Shown: positions 1 through 8,599 of the stretch, piece by piece
Layout: each line of letters starts with the position of its first letter
Position numbering within the stretch: position 1 is the first letter of the stretch
Source: Fusobacterium_C necrophorum_A
GTDB taxonomy: Bacteria; Fusobacteriota; Fusobacteriia; Fusobacteriales; Fusobacteriaceae
Assembly: GCF_004134945.1 (NCBI RefSeq)
Contig: NZ_SBAP01000007.1
Span: forward strand, 29,573-93,572
DNA: 64,000 nucleotides
Reading direction: 5' to 3'
Notes under the pieces: model-generated
Seen by the model: the letters and a program-made list of their open reading frames with translations, nothing else
Told to the model about the DNA's origin: nothing
Database searches by the model: none
Translations under genes and position numbers: made by a program

Positions 1-33
1 CCCCAGCACTTCATAATAATCTCGCTTTTCCAT
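1..33 (-). CDS. dnaJ: DnaJ co-chaperone, N-terminal fragment (runs off the left edge)
   Basis: Only the first 11 codons are present. They read MEKRDYYEVLG, the canonical opening of the J-domain helix I that begins DnaJ proteins. The J-domain stimulates DnaK ATPase activity during protein refolding. The start is preceded by a purine-rich ribosome site (AGGAAGGGG) about 5 nt away, and further upstream by a perfect CIRCE operator and a sigma-70-type promoter. The gene therefore belongs to the HrcA regulon even though dnaK lies about 12 kb away. The rest of the protein is outside the window, so zinc-finger and C-terminal domains cannot be checked. Confidence 0.85.
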   Translation of the reverse strand, partial: MEKRDYYEVLG

Positions 34-87
34 AAAAACCCCTTCCTCTATTCACTCTCTTACATCTCTGTAATATTTTTCATCTTA

Positions 88-114
88 TTAGCACTCTTTG
101 TATAAGAGTGCTAA
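88..114 (-). promoter_or_regulatory. CIRCE operator upstream of dnaJ
   Basis: A perfect inverted repeat, TTAGCACTC-N9-GAGTGCTAA, identical to the CIRCE consensus bound by the HrcA repressor. It lies between the dnaJ promoter (-10 at 126-131) and the dnaJ start at 33, where bound HrcA would block transcription at normal temperature. A second perfect copy precedes hrcA at 15407-15433. Confidence 0.95.
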
Positions 115-125
115 ACTGTAACTAT

Positions 126-154
126 AAAATACTACATCGGAAGGACTTTGTCAA
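126..154 (-). promoter_or_regulatory. Promoter of dnaJ
   Basis: On the minus strand TTGACA (149-154), a 17-bp spacer and TATTTT (126-131). The -35 box overlaps the stop codon of the upstream phosphatase gene. CIRCE follows immediately downstream, giving the standard HrcA-repressed arrangement. Confidence 0.7.
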
Positions 155-672
155 GAACGATTTTCTTCTTTTTCATAATATTCTAATACTTCTCTCCACA
201 TTCCTTTTGCTTTCATAATATATTCCAAAACATCTCTGGCGGCTCCTTGCCCTCCGTCATGGGCTGCTACAAAATCGACCATAGTCAGAACTTCCGGTGC
301 AGCATCTCTCGGACAGGAAGAAAACCCTACTTTAGCTAAAATTCCTAAATCGTTGATGTCATCTCCCATATAAGCAATCTGTTCCGAAGTATAGGAATAT
401 TTTTCCAAGAATTGTTCCAAATCTTTCGCCTTGTTTTTAGAACCTTGAATCAAATCGACAATTCCCAATTCTTTTGCCCGATCTGCCACAATGCGTGATT
501 CCTTTCCCGTGATAATTCCCACCTTTTTCCCAAGTCGTAACCATTGCCCGATGGCAAAACCGTCTTTCGCATAAAAATGTTTTAGGGTATTTCCCTCGTT
601 ATCTCGAATGAGTTTTCCATCCGTTAAGGTTCCGTCAATATCAAAAACGATCATTTCTATTTTTTCCAGCAT
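151..672 (-). CDS. kdsC: HAD phosphatase of the KdsC type (3-deoxy-D-manno-octulosonate-8-phosphate phosphatase)
   Basis: A 173-aa cytoplasmic HAD-superfamily phosphatase. The nucleophile motif FDIDGTLTDG lies near residue 11 and the acidic motif GDDINDL near residue 115. Short length and lack of a cap domain match the tetrameric KdsC family, which removes phosphate from KDO-8-phosphate to make KDO for lipopolysaccharide inner core. The reading frame extends further upstream, but the ATG at 672 has an AGGAGG site 6 nt away and starts at the expected family position. The gene precedes dnaJ, whose promoter sits in its last codons. Related YrbI-like phosphatases act on other sugar phosphates, so substrate is inferred from family only. 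Confidence 0.8.
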   Translation of the reverse strand: MLEKIEMIVFDIDGTLTDGKLIRDNEGNTLKHFYAKDGFAIGQWLRLGKKVGIITGKESRIVADRAKELGIVDLIQGSKNKAKDLEQFLEKYSYTSEQIAYMGDDINDLGILAKVGFSSCPRDAAPEVLTMVDFVAAHDGGQGAARDVLEYIMKAKGMWREVLEYYEKEENRS

Positions 673-711
673 GGCTTTCCTCCTTTTTTTGAAGCTCTGA
701 ACTTCTCTTCC

Positions 712-720
712 AGTATAACA
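712..720 (-). promoter_or_regulatory. Extended -10 promoter for the KdsC-type gene
   Basis: On the minus strand TG-T-TATACT, an extended -10 box about 40 nt before the start codon at 672. No good -35 box is visible at 17 bp, as is common for extended -10 promoters. Confidence 0.45.
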
Positions 721-778
721 AGAAAGCACCAAAAAATCCAGTCGAGGAAGAGAAAAATTATTTTCCAAATCAGAAACA

Positions 779-807
779 TTGAATTTTTTCGGAAAAAGGA
801 GTATGAT
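779..807 (+). promoter_or_regulatory. Promoter of the hutD-like gene
   Basis: TTGAAT (779-784), 17-bp spacer, TATGAT (802-807), about 35 nt upstream of the ATG at 842. Divergent from the KdsC-type promoter. Confidence 0.65.
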
Positions 808-841
808 ATAAAAGAAGGACATAAAAATAAAGGAGGGAATC

Positions 842-1402
842 ATGTATACCATCATCAAAAAAAACGAATGGAAAAGTTTAGAATGGAGTGGCGGAATCAC
901 AAACCAACTTTATATTTATCCAAAAACTGCTGACTATGCCAGAAGAGATTTTTCAGCAAGAATCAGCATTGCAGAAACAAAAGAGGCTGGCCGCTCCCAA
1001 TTCACACATCTTCCGGGAATTGATCGCTTCATTTCCAACTTGGAGGGAAACATGCAATTGGAACATGAAGATCATTATACTATTGATGTTCATCCTTATG
1101 AAATTGAAAGATTTCAGGGGTCGTGGATTACTTTCTCGACAGGAAAATATCGAGATTTTAACTTAATGTTACAGGGAGTTATGGGAGATTTGTACTTCAA
1201 AGAATTGACAGGAGATATTACCCTACATCTCCAAGAAGCTTTGACTTTCGCTTTTGTATATGTCATTGAAGGAAGTGTCATCTTGGACGGGCAAGTGAAG
1301 TTGGAAGCTTCCGACCTGTTAATTGCCACCAATCACAAATTGGATATTAAAACAAATTTTGCAAAAATATATTACGGTTTTGTAAAAGAATGGGAGTCAT
1401 AA
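842..1402 (+). CDS. HutD/Ves family cupin protein
   Basis: A 186-aa protein of the HutD/Ves (DUF886) bicupin family. The N-terminus MYTIIKKNEW followed by WSGGITNQLYIYP resembles the family signature (W.gG.t.ei...P), then the usual FSARISIA and LPGIDR-like segments follow. Some members sit in histidine-utilisation operons and E. coli Ves is cold-induced, but the biochemical role is unsettled. No hut genes are nearby; it stands alone between the divergent KdsC-type gene and a convergent lipoprotein gene. The start has a strong GGAGG site. Family assignment is solid, function is not known. Confidence 0.75.
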   Translation: MYTIIKKNEWKSLEWSGGITNQLYIYPKTADYARRDFSARISIAETKEAGRSQFTHLPGIDRFISNLEGNMQLEHEDHYTIDVHPYEIERFQGSWITFSTGKYRDFNLMLQGVMGDLYFKELTGDITLHLQEALTFAFVYVIEGSVILDGQVKLEASDLLIATNHKLDIKTNFAKIYYGFVKEWES

Positions 1403-1406
1403 TATA

Positions 1407-1446
1407 AAAAAAGTTATTTGTACTGATACGACAAATAACTTTTTTC
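1407..1446. terminator. Bidirectional terminator between hutD-like and lipoprotein genes
   Basis: An 11-bp perfect stem (1411-1421 with 1431-1441) with A-tract before and T-tract after, so it can act on both strands for the two convergent genes. Confidence 0.8.
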
Positions 1447-1489
1447 TTTTCTTTCTAAACTCTTGAAAAATTGCTGTAAATTTCTATTG

Positions 1490-2098
1490 TTATGATTGAT
1501 TGAAACTTTTATTGATAATTTTATCTTCTCGCAGTTTCAAAGTCTTATCCGTCATTTCCGGAATATAATTGCCATCTTTAGCCCCTTGTAATCTTGCATC
1601 CACATCTTTTTGAGCCAAAGACTCTTCTTGATGTATCTCCATTTCCATCTCAGAAATTGTTTCTCCCTGTTTTATTTTTAAAATAAGAACGGTAGGATAT
1701 TCTAAGGCTTTGATTTTTATCCCTCCCGGTTGATATAACACGGGATCCAAATAATAAAGATCTTTTTGTCGGTGTAAGACTGTCTGATAAATTTCATTGG
1801 CTTTTATCTTTGTATTTTCTTGTTTCAAAAGATAATCGTTCCTATCTATATAACTTCCTTGACTTACTTGATCCCCACCTAAGCTGGAATCTTCCCAAAT
1901 GATCTCCATCTCTTTGTCTGAGATGTTCTTAAGAGCAAGATACACTCCACTTCTATCTACCCGTGTCACAACCGTTTGTAAATGTTCCACAGCCTGTCTT
2001 ACTTCTGTCATAGGGCGAATTTTTGTATTGCTTGAACTACAGGCTGTAAAAACAATTCCTAAGATTAACATTGACAATACAGTAAATACTTTCTTCAT
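1490..2098 (-). CDS. Putative lipoprotein of unknown function
   Basis: A 202-aa protein with a clear lipoprotein signal. After MKKVF comes a hydrophobic stretch ending in a lipobox-like IVFTAC, where the cysteine would be lipidated, followed by a serine-rich linker. The mature part (about 180 aa) is rich in charged residues, and no family is recognised. The start was placed at 2098, 8 codons inside the longest frame, because it gives a normal MKK signal start and an AGGAG site 6 nt upstream. It lies 44 bp after the giant trimeric autotransporter on the same strand and probably shares its transcript, so an accessory envelope role in adhesin export or anchoring is possible but speculative. Confidence 0.6.
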   Translation of the reverse strand: MKKVFTVLSMLILGIVFTACSSSNTKIRPMTEVRQAVEHLQTVVTRVDRSGVYLALKNISDKEMEIIWEDSSLGGDQVSQGSYIDRNDYLLKQENTKIKANEIYQTVLHRQKDLYYLDPVLYQPGGIKIKALEYPTVLILKIKQGETISEMEMEIHQEESLAQKDVDARLQGAKDGNYIPEMTDKTLKLREDKIINKSFNQS

Positions 2099-2142
2099 TT
2101 TTTCTCCTTTTTCATCCAATTTTTTTCACTTTGATTCCGGTA

Positions 2143-5100
2143 CTATTTTAAGTTGAATCTCCAAGATGCCCCAATTCCTGCCATAGTATCTACTTGTTCC
2201 CGACTTGGAGCAATCGAAACATTAGCATGTACTCTTACATTTTCTGTAGGAGCCGTTTGTACTCCTACCGCTACGGCTTGATTTCCTTTATAAGTTCCAA
2301 TAGCTGCTCCTACTGTCGCCTGATTCATACCAATTTCCATGAATTTCAAAGTGGACATTGCTGCCGCATTGGCGAATCCTCTTCGCATATCTCCATGCAT
2401 TTTTTCAATTCTTTTGGTATTATTACTAATTGCAGTAGCATGGTTGTTGATTACTTCTTTTACTTCATTCAATTGTCCCACATTTACAGCATCATTGCTC
2501 TCCGTTCCGGCTGCTACGTTAGTAATTTTATTCCCTCCATTGTCTAAGCCTTTGTTTGATAATTTAATTTCTTTCCCATCTTTTGAAATAATAGTAACTC
2601 CTTCTCCATGAATGACTGTTTTATTTCCTGAAGGATCCAATAAGGTAACACTGGATAAATCTTTAATATCTTTTGCAAGTCGAATGGTCAAATTATCTTT
2701 TCCATCTGAAACAACCCCGATATTTGCTTCCTTGGATAATTTATCTGCGTCTGTAATACCTCCTCGCACATTGACCGTTTCATTCAATTGCTTTTTCATG
2801 CTTTCTCCGATATCTCCACCATACTTCATTCCGTCATCATGTGTTGCAAGAGTGTGTTCCATATTTTTAGAGTCTTTGTAAACAATTCGGTCCATATTTT
2901 CTCCATCTTTTCCGGCAACTCCTGCCGCTCCTTCCTTGACAGATATTTTGGCTTCCGTATTTTTACCATCTTTTCCGGGTTTTCCTATAATATCCAGACC
3001 TTCTTTTGCGGTTAATGTATCTACGATTACATGTTTATCCAACATGATTTCCAATTCTCCATTTTGTACTCTCGTTTTGATATTTTCAGAAGAATATTGA
3101 TCATCGGCTTTGTTTCCGGAACCTTTTACAGCTAAGGTTTCTCCTAGTTTCTTATGTACAGTTCCTCCACTATTTCCGACAAAATTCATTCCTTTATCCG
3201 TAAGCTCTGTAGAAAGATTATCGATTTTTGTCGTAACATTATCTTGAACTTCCTTCAATTGCTCTTCTGTAGCAGCTCTTCCCACTTTTGCAAAGCTTTC
3301 TCCCTTTGTCGTGGTATTGGTTAGACCTGTAATTTCTCCATTCTCTCCATTTACTTTTACTTTTCCAAAATCAGCATTTCCTGTTGTTCCATCCAAATGA
3401 ATTTTATCCCCTATAGATAGTTTTCCTGTTGTTCCATCTGCGACAATTTTTTTATTTTTCTCAGTTCCTAGAGTTATTGTATCCTTCATTGCAACAGTAT
3501 AAGTAGTGGAACCATCTTCTCCTTTTTCTGAAGTAACAGAAATGTTCTTTCCTTCTTTCAGTTTTGTTGTGGCTGCTGCTTGAGCCTTATCTAATTGAGC
3601 TTTATTAACAGCGTCTGTTTCATGAGTTCCGGCTGCAAGATTTGTAATTTTATTTCCACCATTGTTCAATCCCTTATCCGTTAATGAAACATTCTTCTCC
3701 TCTTTTTCATTCTTGATGAACAATCCATCTTTTGAAAGTATAGTATTTCCTGTTGTAACAGTAGTAAATCCAGCATTTTTTGACATCAGCAATTCCAATT
3801 TACCATCATCTGTAACTCGAGTTCTTAAGTTTTTAGAATCTGCATCTGCACCGGCTTCCAAGCCACCTATAATTTCTAATCTTTCTCCTAATTTCTTATG
3901 AATTTTTGTTTTTTCATTTTTCTCATCATAATCATTTCCCGAGAAATCCATTCCTCTGTTAACCAAGTCTTCTGTATTATCCTGTATCTTTTTATCTAAA
4001 ACTTTTAATTGATCTTCTGTTGCTGCTTGCCCAGAAACAATTGTTTCTGGATTCCATTCTTTGTTTGTCAATCCACCAATAGTTCCGGCATTTCCTTTAA
4101 TCACTACTCTATCAAAAGATGCTGCTCCGGTCGTTCCATCTATAAGAACTTTCTTCCCGACATTCAAAGTTCCTTTTTCTCCATCTAAAGAAACAGAAGT
4201 CCCTTCTTTCCCTATAGAAAGCTTATTTGCCAGTCCTACTTTATAAGTAGTGGAACCGTCTTCATTGTTCTCCGCTTTTACAACAACATTCTCATCCAAT
4301 TTATCCACTTTTGTTGTTGCCGCCGTTTTTGCTTCGTCCAATTGTTCCTTATTTACTGCATCTGTAGAATCCGTTCCTTTTGCTATATTTGTGATTTTTC
4401 TATTATTCAAAGAAAGTCCTTTATCAGTAAAACTAATCGTAGTTCCTTGACCTGAAATATCTTTCATATCTTTCAATGATTCATTAACATTAACTAAAAT
4501 CGTATTTCCATCTTTTTTAACATTGGTATTTTTAGCATCGTTGAAATTAATCCGATCTCCATTTTCAATCGTTGTTTCATCTGCACCATTTGCTTGTAAC
4601 CTAAAAGATTGCATTGCAGTATCTGCTTTTCCTAAAGTTTCTTTTGTCTTATCGGTTAAATGAACTCGTACATTTCCTTTTTCATCTAATTCTGTAAAAA
4701 TATATTTGTTCTCTTTTCCTCGATAAGTAAGAACTTCTCCATCTCCTAAAATTCCCAAGACTTCATTTTTTTGAAAATCAATAACTCCTGATTTTGTATC
4801 CGTTGTATAGTTCAAATGGCTATTTTTATCTATTTTAGAATTTAGTTTATTTAATTGTGCCACATTGACAGCATCTGTATCCTGAGTTCCTTCCGCTACA
4901 TTGGCAATTTTTGCTCCATCTACATCTACTGTTTTAACTTTAGTATACACTCCTCCTACAACTTCTTGTCTTTCTCCTAATGTAATCATGGTTCCATTGA
5001 TGTCGTTTGAATTACTAATGGATGTAATGTTTTTTAAGTTTTTTGCCAATTTTACAGTTAAAGTATCTTTTTCATCTGCTTCCACTATAATATTATTTTT

Positions 5101-8100
5101 TGCACTTGCTGTTTCTAAATATTCTTTTTGTCCGTCGTCACGTTCTCCAATCACTTTTACCAAGGTGTTTAATTTTTGTTTATTTTCTTTCCCATTATTT
5201 CCTGTGAATCGCAATCCTTTGTCAATCAATCCTGTTTCTAACGCTTTTAATTGATTTTCAGTGGCAGCTCTTCCATCTACGACTTTTGTAACTCCCACTT
5301 CCCATGTTTGGTTGCTTAATCCTGTAATTGTTCCATGATCCCCGTCTACAACAACCTTATTTATTGTTGCATTTCCATTTGTTAGACTTGTGTTATCACC
5401 TATTTTTAGACTGCCCTCTTTGGTTAATACAACATTATCCTTCAAGCTATACTTCACTACCCCATCTTGTTCAATGCTTGCCGTTGTATTCGTTCCATTG
5501 ACAAAATTCAATCCCTTCGTTAAACTCACTTTATCCGTACCTGTTATATTGGTTCCATTTGCCTTATATGATAATAATTCCTTGTTATTTAAATATTCAT
5601 GTACTGTTTTTCCTGTTACTGTGTGTTCATCATTATTTTTTACATTTCCTTTTCCAATACTATCCATTTTTGTCTTGGCTTCTTCCGACAAATCTACTTT
5701 GTAATTCGTCACATTAGTTGCAGAATCTTCTTTATCTTTTGTCACAGAAACATATTTTTCATTTGCCGAACTTACCGTCGTTCCTTTTGCATTCAATGTA
5801 TAAGTTGTTTTGTTTGTTCCGTCTGTATTCATGGAAGTTTCAGTTTTAATATTTGCTACATTAGTTCCTGCTTTCCATTCCAACGATTCTTTTACAACAC
5901 TATTTATTACTTTTTTTCCTTCATTCGTAACATTAGATAAATTAGTATCTGCAGCGTTGTCTATTTTCTTTTTCGTTTCCTCGTCTATTTGCACAACTAA
6001 AGTGGAATCTGAAGCATTTGTTTTGATACCATTTTCTCCTTTGATTGTGAAAGTTCCATCCTTTAGTTTAACTGCTCCACTTCCTGAATTGCCGGCAAAA
6101 CCTAATTGAACATCATCTGATAAATGTTTCTTATGAATCGAATTTTCTTTCAATTCAATCTTAATATCTTTTCCTAAAGTATTTCCCTCTCCTGTAACAT
6201 CTAAAGTACCGGATTTCAATTTTCCTTTTGCAGTATCAGAAATTTTTTCAACAGTAATAGATTTATCTTTCAAAAATAATGTTACCGTATCGTCTTTCGC
6301 TTCCGCATTTAAATAAGTTCCATCACCTTTAATATTAAATTTAATTTCTTGTTTGGACAAGGATTGACTATTGGTTATTCCGCTATTTCCGGATAATGCA
6401 ATGGTATTATTTTTTAAATCCTCTATCCCCTCTTTATTATTTTTAATATTTGTTACATTTTCTTGAACCGTCTTATTCTTTGTGACTGCATCATCAAATT
6501 TTTGTTTATCAATTCCTACTGTAATAGCCTTTTTACTTGCATCTGCTCCAACTTCTACAATTCCATCGTCTCCAGTAGATATTACTTTAATCTCTCCTCC
6601 CTCAGCTACGGTAAAGGAATCGGCTTGTTGTTCCCCGCCAGTTACAGTAATTTTTTTAGTTGTTACATCTTCAATAGTCTTTTTAGCTTTCTCTCCCAAT
6701 GAAATAGCATATTCTGTTTCAAATGGTTTCGTTGTATTTTTCTTCTCATCTACTTTTATTAGAGAATCGTCTGCTGATTTTACTGTTGTTGACTTTTCAG
6801 ATTCGTTAATAGCTTTTGCTACCTCTTCTGCCGTTGCAAAACTCTTGTTATTACTTACTTCTTTCGGTTTTACAGATACTTTTCCCGTTTGATTATCGAC
6901 TTCTAAGCTAACAGTATTGATAGAATACTTTACATTTGTTTTCTTACTATCAGTTATAGTTGAATCCTTTGTAACTTCTGCAGTAGTCCCATCGCCATCA
7001 ATAAAGTTTACCGTATCTCCAAAATGCACTTTATTAATTTCACTTCCTTTATTTTGAATTGTCCAAGAAGCATTCTTTATCACAGAATATAATTGACTTC
7101 CATTAATAGCATCGGTACTATCCGAAGAAATTTTTCCGGCAGCTACATGTTGAAGTTGTCTCTCGTTATCTTTTTTTCCGAAAGATACAACCATATTTTC
7201 CTTTGTTAAAGCTCCTGCAAAATGATTGTAAGTGATGTTATTTTCCATTACCTCAGATACTTTACTTCCCTCATTAGTACTAGAACTCTCCCCCAATGCC
7301 ACGGAATTTTGAAGCGTAGACTTAGCCTCCGCTCCTAGAACAACAGCTCCTTCTGCTTCAGATACGCTTCCATTTCCAATTGCAATGGAACTTTTTTCAG
7401 CAGCAGCAGCAACTTTTCCGATGGCAATAGAAGTTTCTTTCACAGCTGCTGATTGTCTTCCAATTGCTATAGAATTAGAACCCTGTGCCGAAGCTGCCGC
7501 TCCTAAAGAAATAGCACTCCCGGCAGTTGCCGTTGCAAAACTTCCGATGGCAATCGCAGCTCCTTGAACTTTATCCTCAGTTTCCATACTCTTATCACTT
7601 CGTTTTCGACTTGCAAAAGCATAGTCTCCAATCGCAATGCTTGCATTTCTTGCTACCGAATCGGATCCTATCGCAATTGATTTTGCCAATTTATTTTCTT
7701 CACAATTTGTTTGACAATCATCTTCTTTCGTGTTAGCATACCTTGCTTTGGAGCTCTGGTTCATATGTTTCTGTGTTGCTCCAATCATTGTTTCATAATC
7801 TTTATTATATTTATTATTATACTTCGTTAATCGAAATCCTACTGGAAATTTTGAAGCTAACTCTGCCTTTGCTGTCCCTTTTTCTGCAAAAGAATATTTA
7901 GTATTTCCATTTTCTTTAGGGGGTATATTTATTACTGCACCGTCTTTCAATTCTACCTCAATCAATTTCCCAATAGCGATTCCATCTTCCTTTGTATTAC
8001 CACTACCATTATTATTACTACTGCTTTCTTGTGCATATGCCAAATTCCCTGCAATACAAAAAGCAACCAGAAGTGCTTCTGTAATTCGAACTTTTCTTTT

Positions 8101-8133
8101 CAACGATGATTTTAATCTCTTCTTATCTTCCAT
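2143..8133 (-). CDS. Giant YadA-like trimeric autotransporter adhesin (1996 aa)
   Basis: A type Vc secreted surface adhesin. Residues 1-35 form a long signal peptide ending AYA-Q. A YadA-type head around residues 150-300 has repeated SIAIG/AIAIG units. The first neck follows (STDAINGSQLY), then a very long stalk in which neck-type segments (TDAVNxxQL and RAATExQLK) alternate with beta-rich modules at least seven more times. The last ~90 residues are the membrane anchor (coiled coil, GFANAAAMS, then a four-strand barrel ending in WRFNLK). The protein trimerises, with the anchor forming one outer-membrane pore. Such proteins bind host matrix or cells in pathogens. A CxxxxC pair precedes the head, which is unusual in these proteins. 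The upstream spacer carries a poly-C tract. Homology is certain; the receptor is unknown. Confidence 0.93.
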   Translation of the reverse strand: MEDKKRLKSSLKRKVRITEALLVAFCIAGNLAYAQESSSNNNGSGNTKEDGIAIGKLIEVELKDGAVINIPPKENGNTKYSFAEKGTAKAELASKFPVGFRLTKYNNKYNKDYETMIGATQKHMNQSSKARYANTKEDDCQTNCEENKLAKSIAIGSDSVARNASIAIGDYAFASRKRSDKSMETEDKVQGAAIAIGSFATATAGSAISLGAAASAQGSNSIAIGRQSAAVKETSIAIGKVAAAAEKSSIAIGNGSVSEAEGAVVLGAEAKSTLQNSVALGESSSTNEGSKVSEVMENNITYNHFAGALTKENMVVSFGKKDNERQLQHVAAGKISSDSTDAINGSQLYSVIKNASWTIQNKGSEINKVHFGDTVNFIDGDGTTAEVTKDSTITDSKKTNVKYSINTVSLEVDNQTGKVSVKPKEVSNNKSFATAEEVAKAINESEKSTTVKSADDSLIKVDEKKNTTKPFETEYAISLGEKAKKTIEDVTTKKITVTGGEQQADSFTVAEGGEIKVISTGDDGIVEVGADASKKAITVGIDKQKFDDAVTKNKTVQENVTNIKNNKEGIEDLKNNTIALSGNSGITNSQSLSKQEIKFNIKGDGTYLNAEAKDDTVTLFLKDKSITVEKISDTAKGKLKSGTLDVTGEGNTLGKDIKIELKENSIHKKHLSDDVQLGFAGNSGSGAVKLKDGTFTIKGENGIKTNASDSTLVVQIDEETKKKIDNAADTNLSNVTNEGKKVINSVVKESLEWKAGTNVANIKTETSMNTDGTNKTTYTLNAKGTTVSSANEKYVSVTKDKEDSATNVTNYKVDLSEEAKTKMDSIGKGNVKNNDEHTVTGKTVHEYLNNKELLSYKANGTNITGTDKVSLTKGLNFVNGTNTTASIEQDGVVKYSLKDNVVLTKEGSLKIGDNTSLTNGNATINKVVVDGDHGTITGLSNQTWEVGVTKVVDGRAATENQLKALETGLIDKGLRFTGNNGKENKQKLNTLVKVIGERDDGQKEYLETASAKNNIIVEADEKDTLTVKLAKNLKNITSISNSNDINGTMITLGERQEVVGGVYTKVKTVDVDGAKIANVAEGTQDTDAVNVAQLNKLNSKIDKNSHLNYTTDTKSGVIDFQKNEVLGILGDGEVLTYRGKENKYIFTELDEKGNVRVHLTDKTKETLGKADTAMQSFRLQANGADETTIENGDRINFNDAKNTNVKKDGNTILVNVNESLKDMKDISGQGTTISFTDKGLSLNNRKITNIAKGTDSTDAVNKEQLDEAKTAATTKVDKLDENVVVKAENNEDGSTTYKVGLANKLSIGKEGTSVSLDGEKGTLNVGKKVLIDGTTGAASFDRVVIKGNAGTIGGLTNKEWNPETIVSGQAATEDQLKVLDKKIQDNTEDLVNRGMDFSGNDYDEKNEKTKIHKKLGERLEIIGGLEAGADADSKNLRTRVTDDGKLELLMSKNAGFTTVTTGNTILSKDGLFIKNEKEEKNVSLTDKGLNNGGNKITNLAAGTHETDAVNKAQLDKAQAAATTKLKEGKNISVTSEKGEDGSTTYTVAMKDTITLGTEKNKKIVADGTTGKLSIGDKIHLDGTTGNADFGKVKVNGENGEITGLTNTTTKGESFAKVGRAATEEQLKEVQDNVTTKIDNLSTELTDKGMNFVGNSGGTVHKKLGETLAVKGSGNKADDQYSSENIKTRVQNGELEIMLDKHVIVDTLTAKEGLDIIGKPGKDGKNTEAKISVKEGAAGVAGKDGENMDRIVYKDSKNMEHTLATHDDGMKYGGDIGESMKKQLNETVNVRGGITDADKLSKEANIGVVSDGKDNLTIRLAKDIKDLSSVTLLDPSGNKTVIHGEGVTIISKDGKEIKLSNKGLDNGGNKITNVAAGTESNDAVNVGQLNEVKEVINNHATAISNNTKRIEKMHGDMRRGFANAAAMSTLKFMEIGMNQATVGAAIGTYKGNQAVAVGVQTAPTENVRVHANVSIAPSREQVDTMAGIGASWRFNLK

Positions 8134-8203
8134 TTCTCTCCTTCTTAGTCTATTCCTAAATTCTTATTTCTCATACATTCAAATCGTATTTCTAAATGAT
8201 CTC

Positions 8204-8234
8204 TTGCTAAAATATATTTTTTTGGTTGTATAAT
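8204..8234 (+). promoter_or_regulatory. Plus-strand promoter of candidate small RNA 1
   Basis: TTGCTA (8204-8209), 19-bp spacer, TATAAT (8229-8234). The -10 box sits inside a 16-bp sequence repeated at the second candidate promoter. No plus-strand protein gene follows. Confidence 0.4.
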
Positions 8235-8240
8235 AAATCG

Positions 8241-8328
8241 TGTTGATGAAGAACCATTTTTTTTAGATGAACAAAAGAAAAAGAACCCTTCCTATATTTT
8301 CTATAAGAATGGGGTTCTATCTTTTTTC
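8241..8328 (+). ncRNA. Candidate small RNA 1 (about 88 nt)
   Basis: Predicted from a TATAAT box ending at 8234 and an intrinsic terminator. The terminator stem is AGAACCC (8282-8288) with GGGTTCT (8312-8318), extended inward by further pairs, and a T6 run follows at 8322-8327. The 5' part contains a motif, AAATCGTGTTGATGAAGAA, that matches the dispersed intergenic repeat seen elsewhere in the window. No open reading frame with a ribosome site is present. The hairpin also has a T-tract on the minus strand, so it could instead be a terminator or attenuator for leftward transcription. Confidence 0.35.
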
Positions 8329-8348
8329 AAATAAAAAGTCATAAGTTG

Positions 8349-8359
8349 CCCCCCCCCCC
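8349..8359. repeat. Poly-C tract (11 bases), possible phase-variation site
   Basis: Eleven consecutive C on the plus strand (G on the coding strand of the adhesin), 216 bp upstream of the start codon at 8133. An inverted repeat flanks it: AAAAAGTC at 8333-8340 and GACTTTTT at 8360-8367. Homopolymeric C/G tracts of this length are slippage-prone and are used for phase variation of surface genes in other bacteria. In an AT-rich genome such a tract is very unlikely by chance. Confidence 0.65.
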
Positions 8360-8426
8360 GACTTTTTGTGACTTTATCACTCTTTTCGTTCAGAGAAGGT
8401 ATTTTATTTCGTTGTAGATTCTCTCT

Positions 8427-8456
8427 TTGAAAATTCTAAAAAAATGGTTGTATAAT
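8427..8456 (+). promoter_or_regulatory. Plus-strand promoter of candidate small RNA 2
   Basis: TTGAAA (8427-8432), 18-bp spacer, TATAAT (8451-8456), close to consensus. The -10 region is part of the 16-bp repeat shared with the first candidate. Confidence 0.45.
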
Positions 8457-8462
8457 AAATAG

Positions 8463-8562
8463 TAATCATAAAAATTTTCCCCTCAATACCATTCTTTCAG
8501 AAAACTTTGACTCGAAAAAGACTTTAGAAAGGCTATTTTTAGAATTCCTAAAGTCCTTTTCT
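8463..8562 (+). ncRNA. Candidate small RNA 2 (about 100 nt)
   Basis: Follows the TATAAT box ending at 8456 and ends at the hairpin GACTTTAG (8520-8527) / CTAAAGTC (8548-8555) with a short T run after it. No ribosome site or reading frame is seen. The same hairpin is also the likely minus-strand terminator of the 614-aa adhesin gene, so the plus-strand transcript is only a prediction. Confidence 0.3.
8514..8556 (-). terminator. Terminator of the 614-aa adhesin gene
   Basis: On the minus strand, an 8-bp stem CTTTAGxx-type hairpin (8555-8548 with 8527-8520) is followed by a T5 run (complement of 8515-8519). It sits about 44 nt after the stop codon at 8600. Confidence 0.65.
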
Positions 8563-8599
8563 CTATCTTTCTTAGCTATTCTGTCTTAACTCATGAAAA

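Larger units (their letters stand above)
8134..8599. other. 466-bp spacer between two adhesin genes, densely structured
   Basis: No protein-coding gene is seen here. The spacer holds the ribosome site of the 1996-aa adhesin, two plus-strand promoter/terminator units listed separately, an 11-base C tract, and the terminator of the 614-aa adhesin. A 16-bp direct repeat, TGGTTGTATAATAAAT, occurs at 8223-8238 and 8445-8460. I could not find a convincing minus-strand promoter for the giant adhesin downstream of the hairpin at 8282-8318, so it may lie further upstream or be activator-dependent. Confidence 0.6.

Noticed and set aside
2194..8000. Many plus-strand open frames opposite the giant adhesin
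   Set aside because: They mirror the low-complexity repeats of the adhesin and lack ribosome sites.
8341..8367. C tract read as a frameshift site within the adhesin gene
   Set aside because: The tract lies 216 bp upstream of the start codon, so it cannot change the reading frame; only promoter or leader effects are possible.
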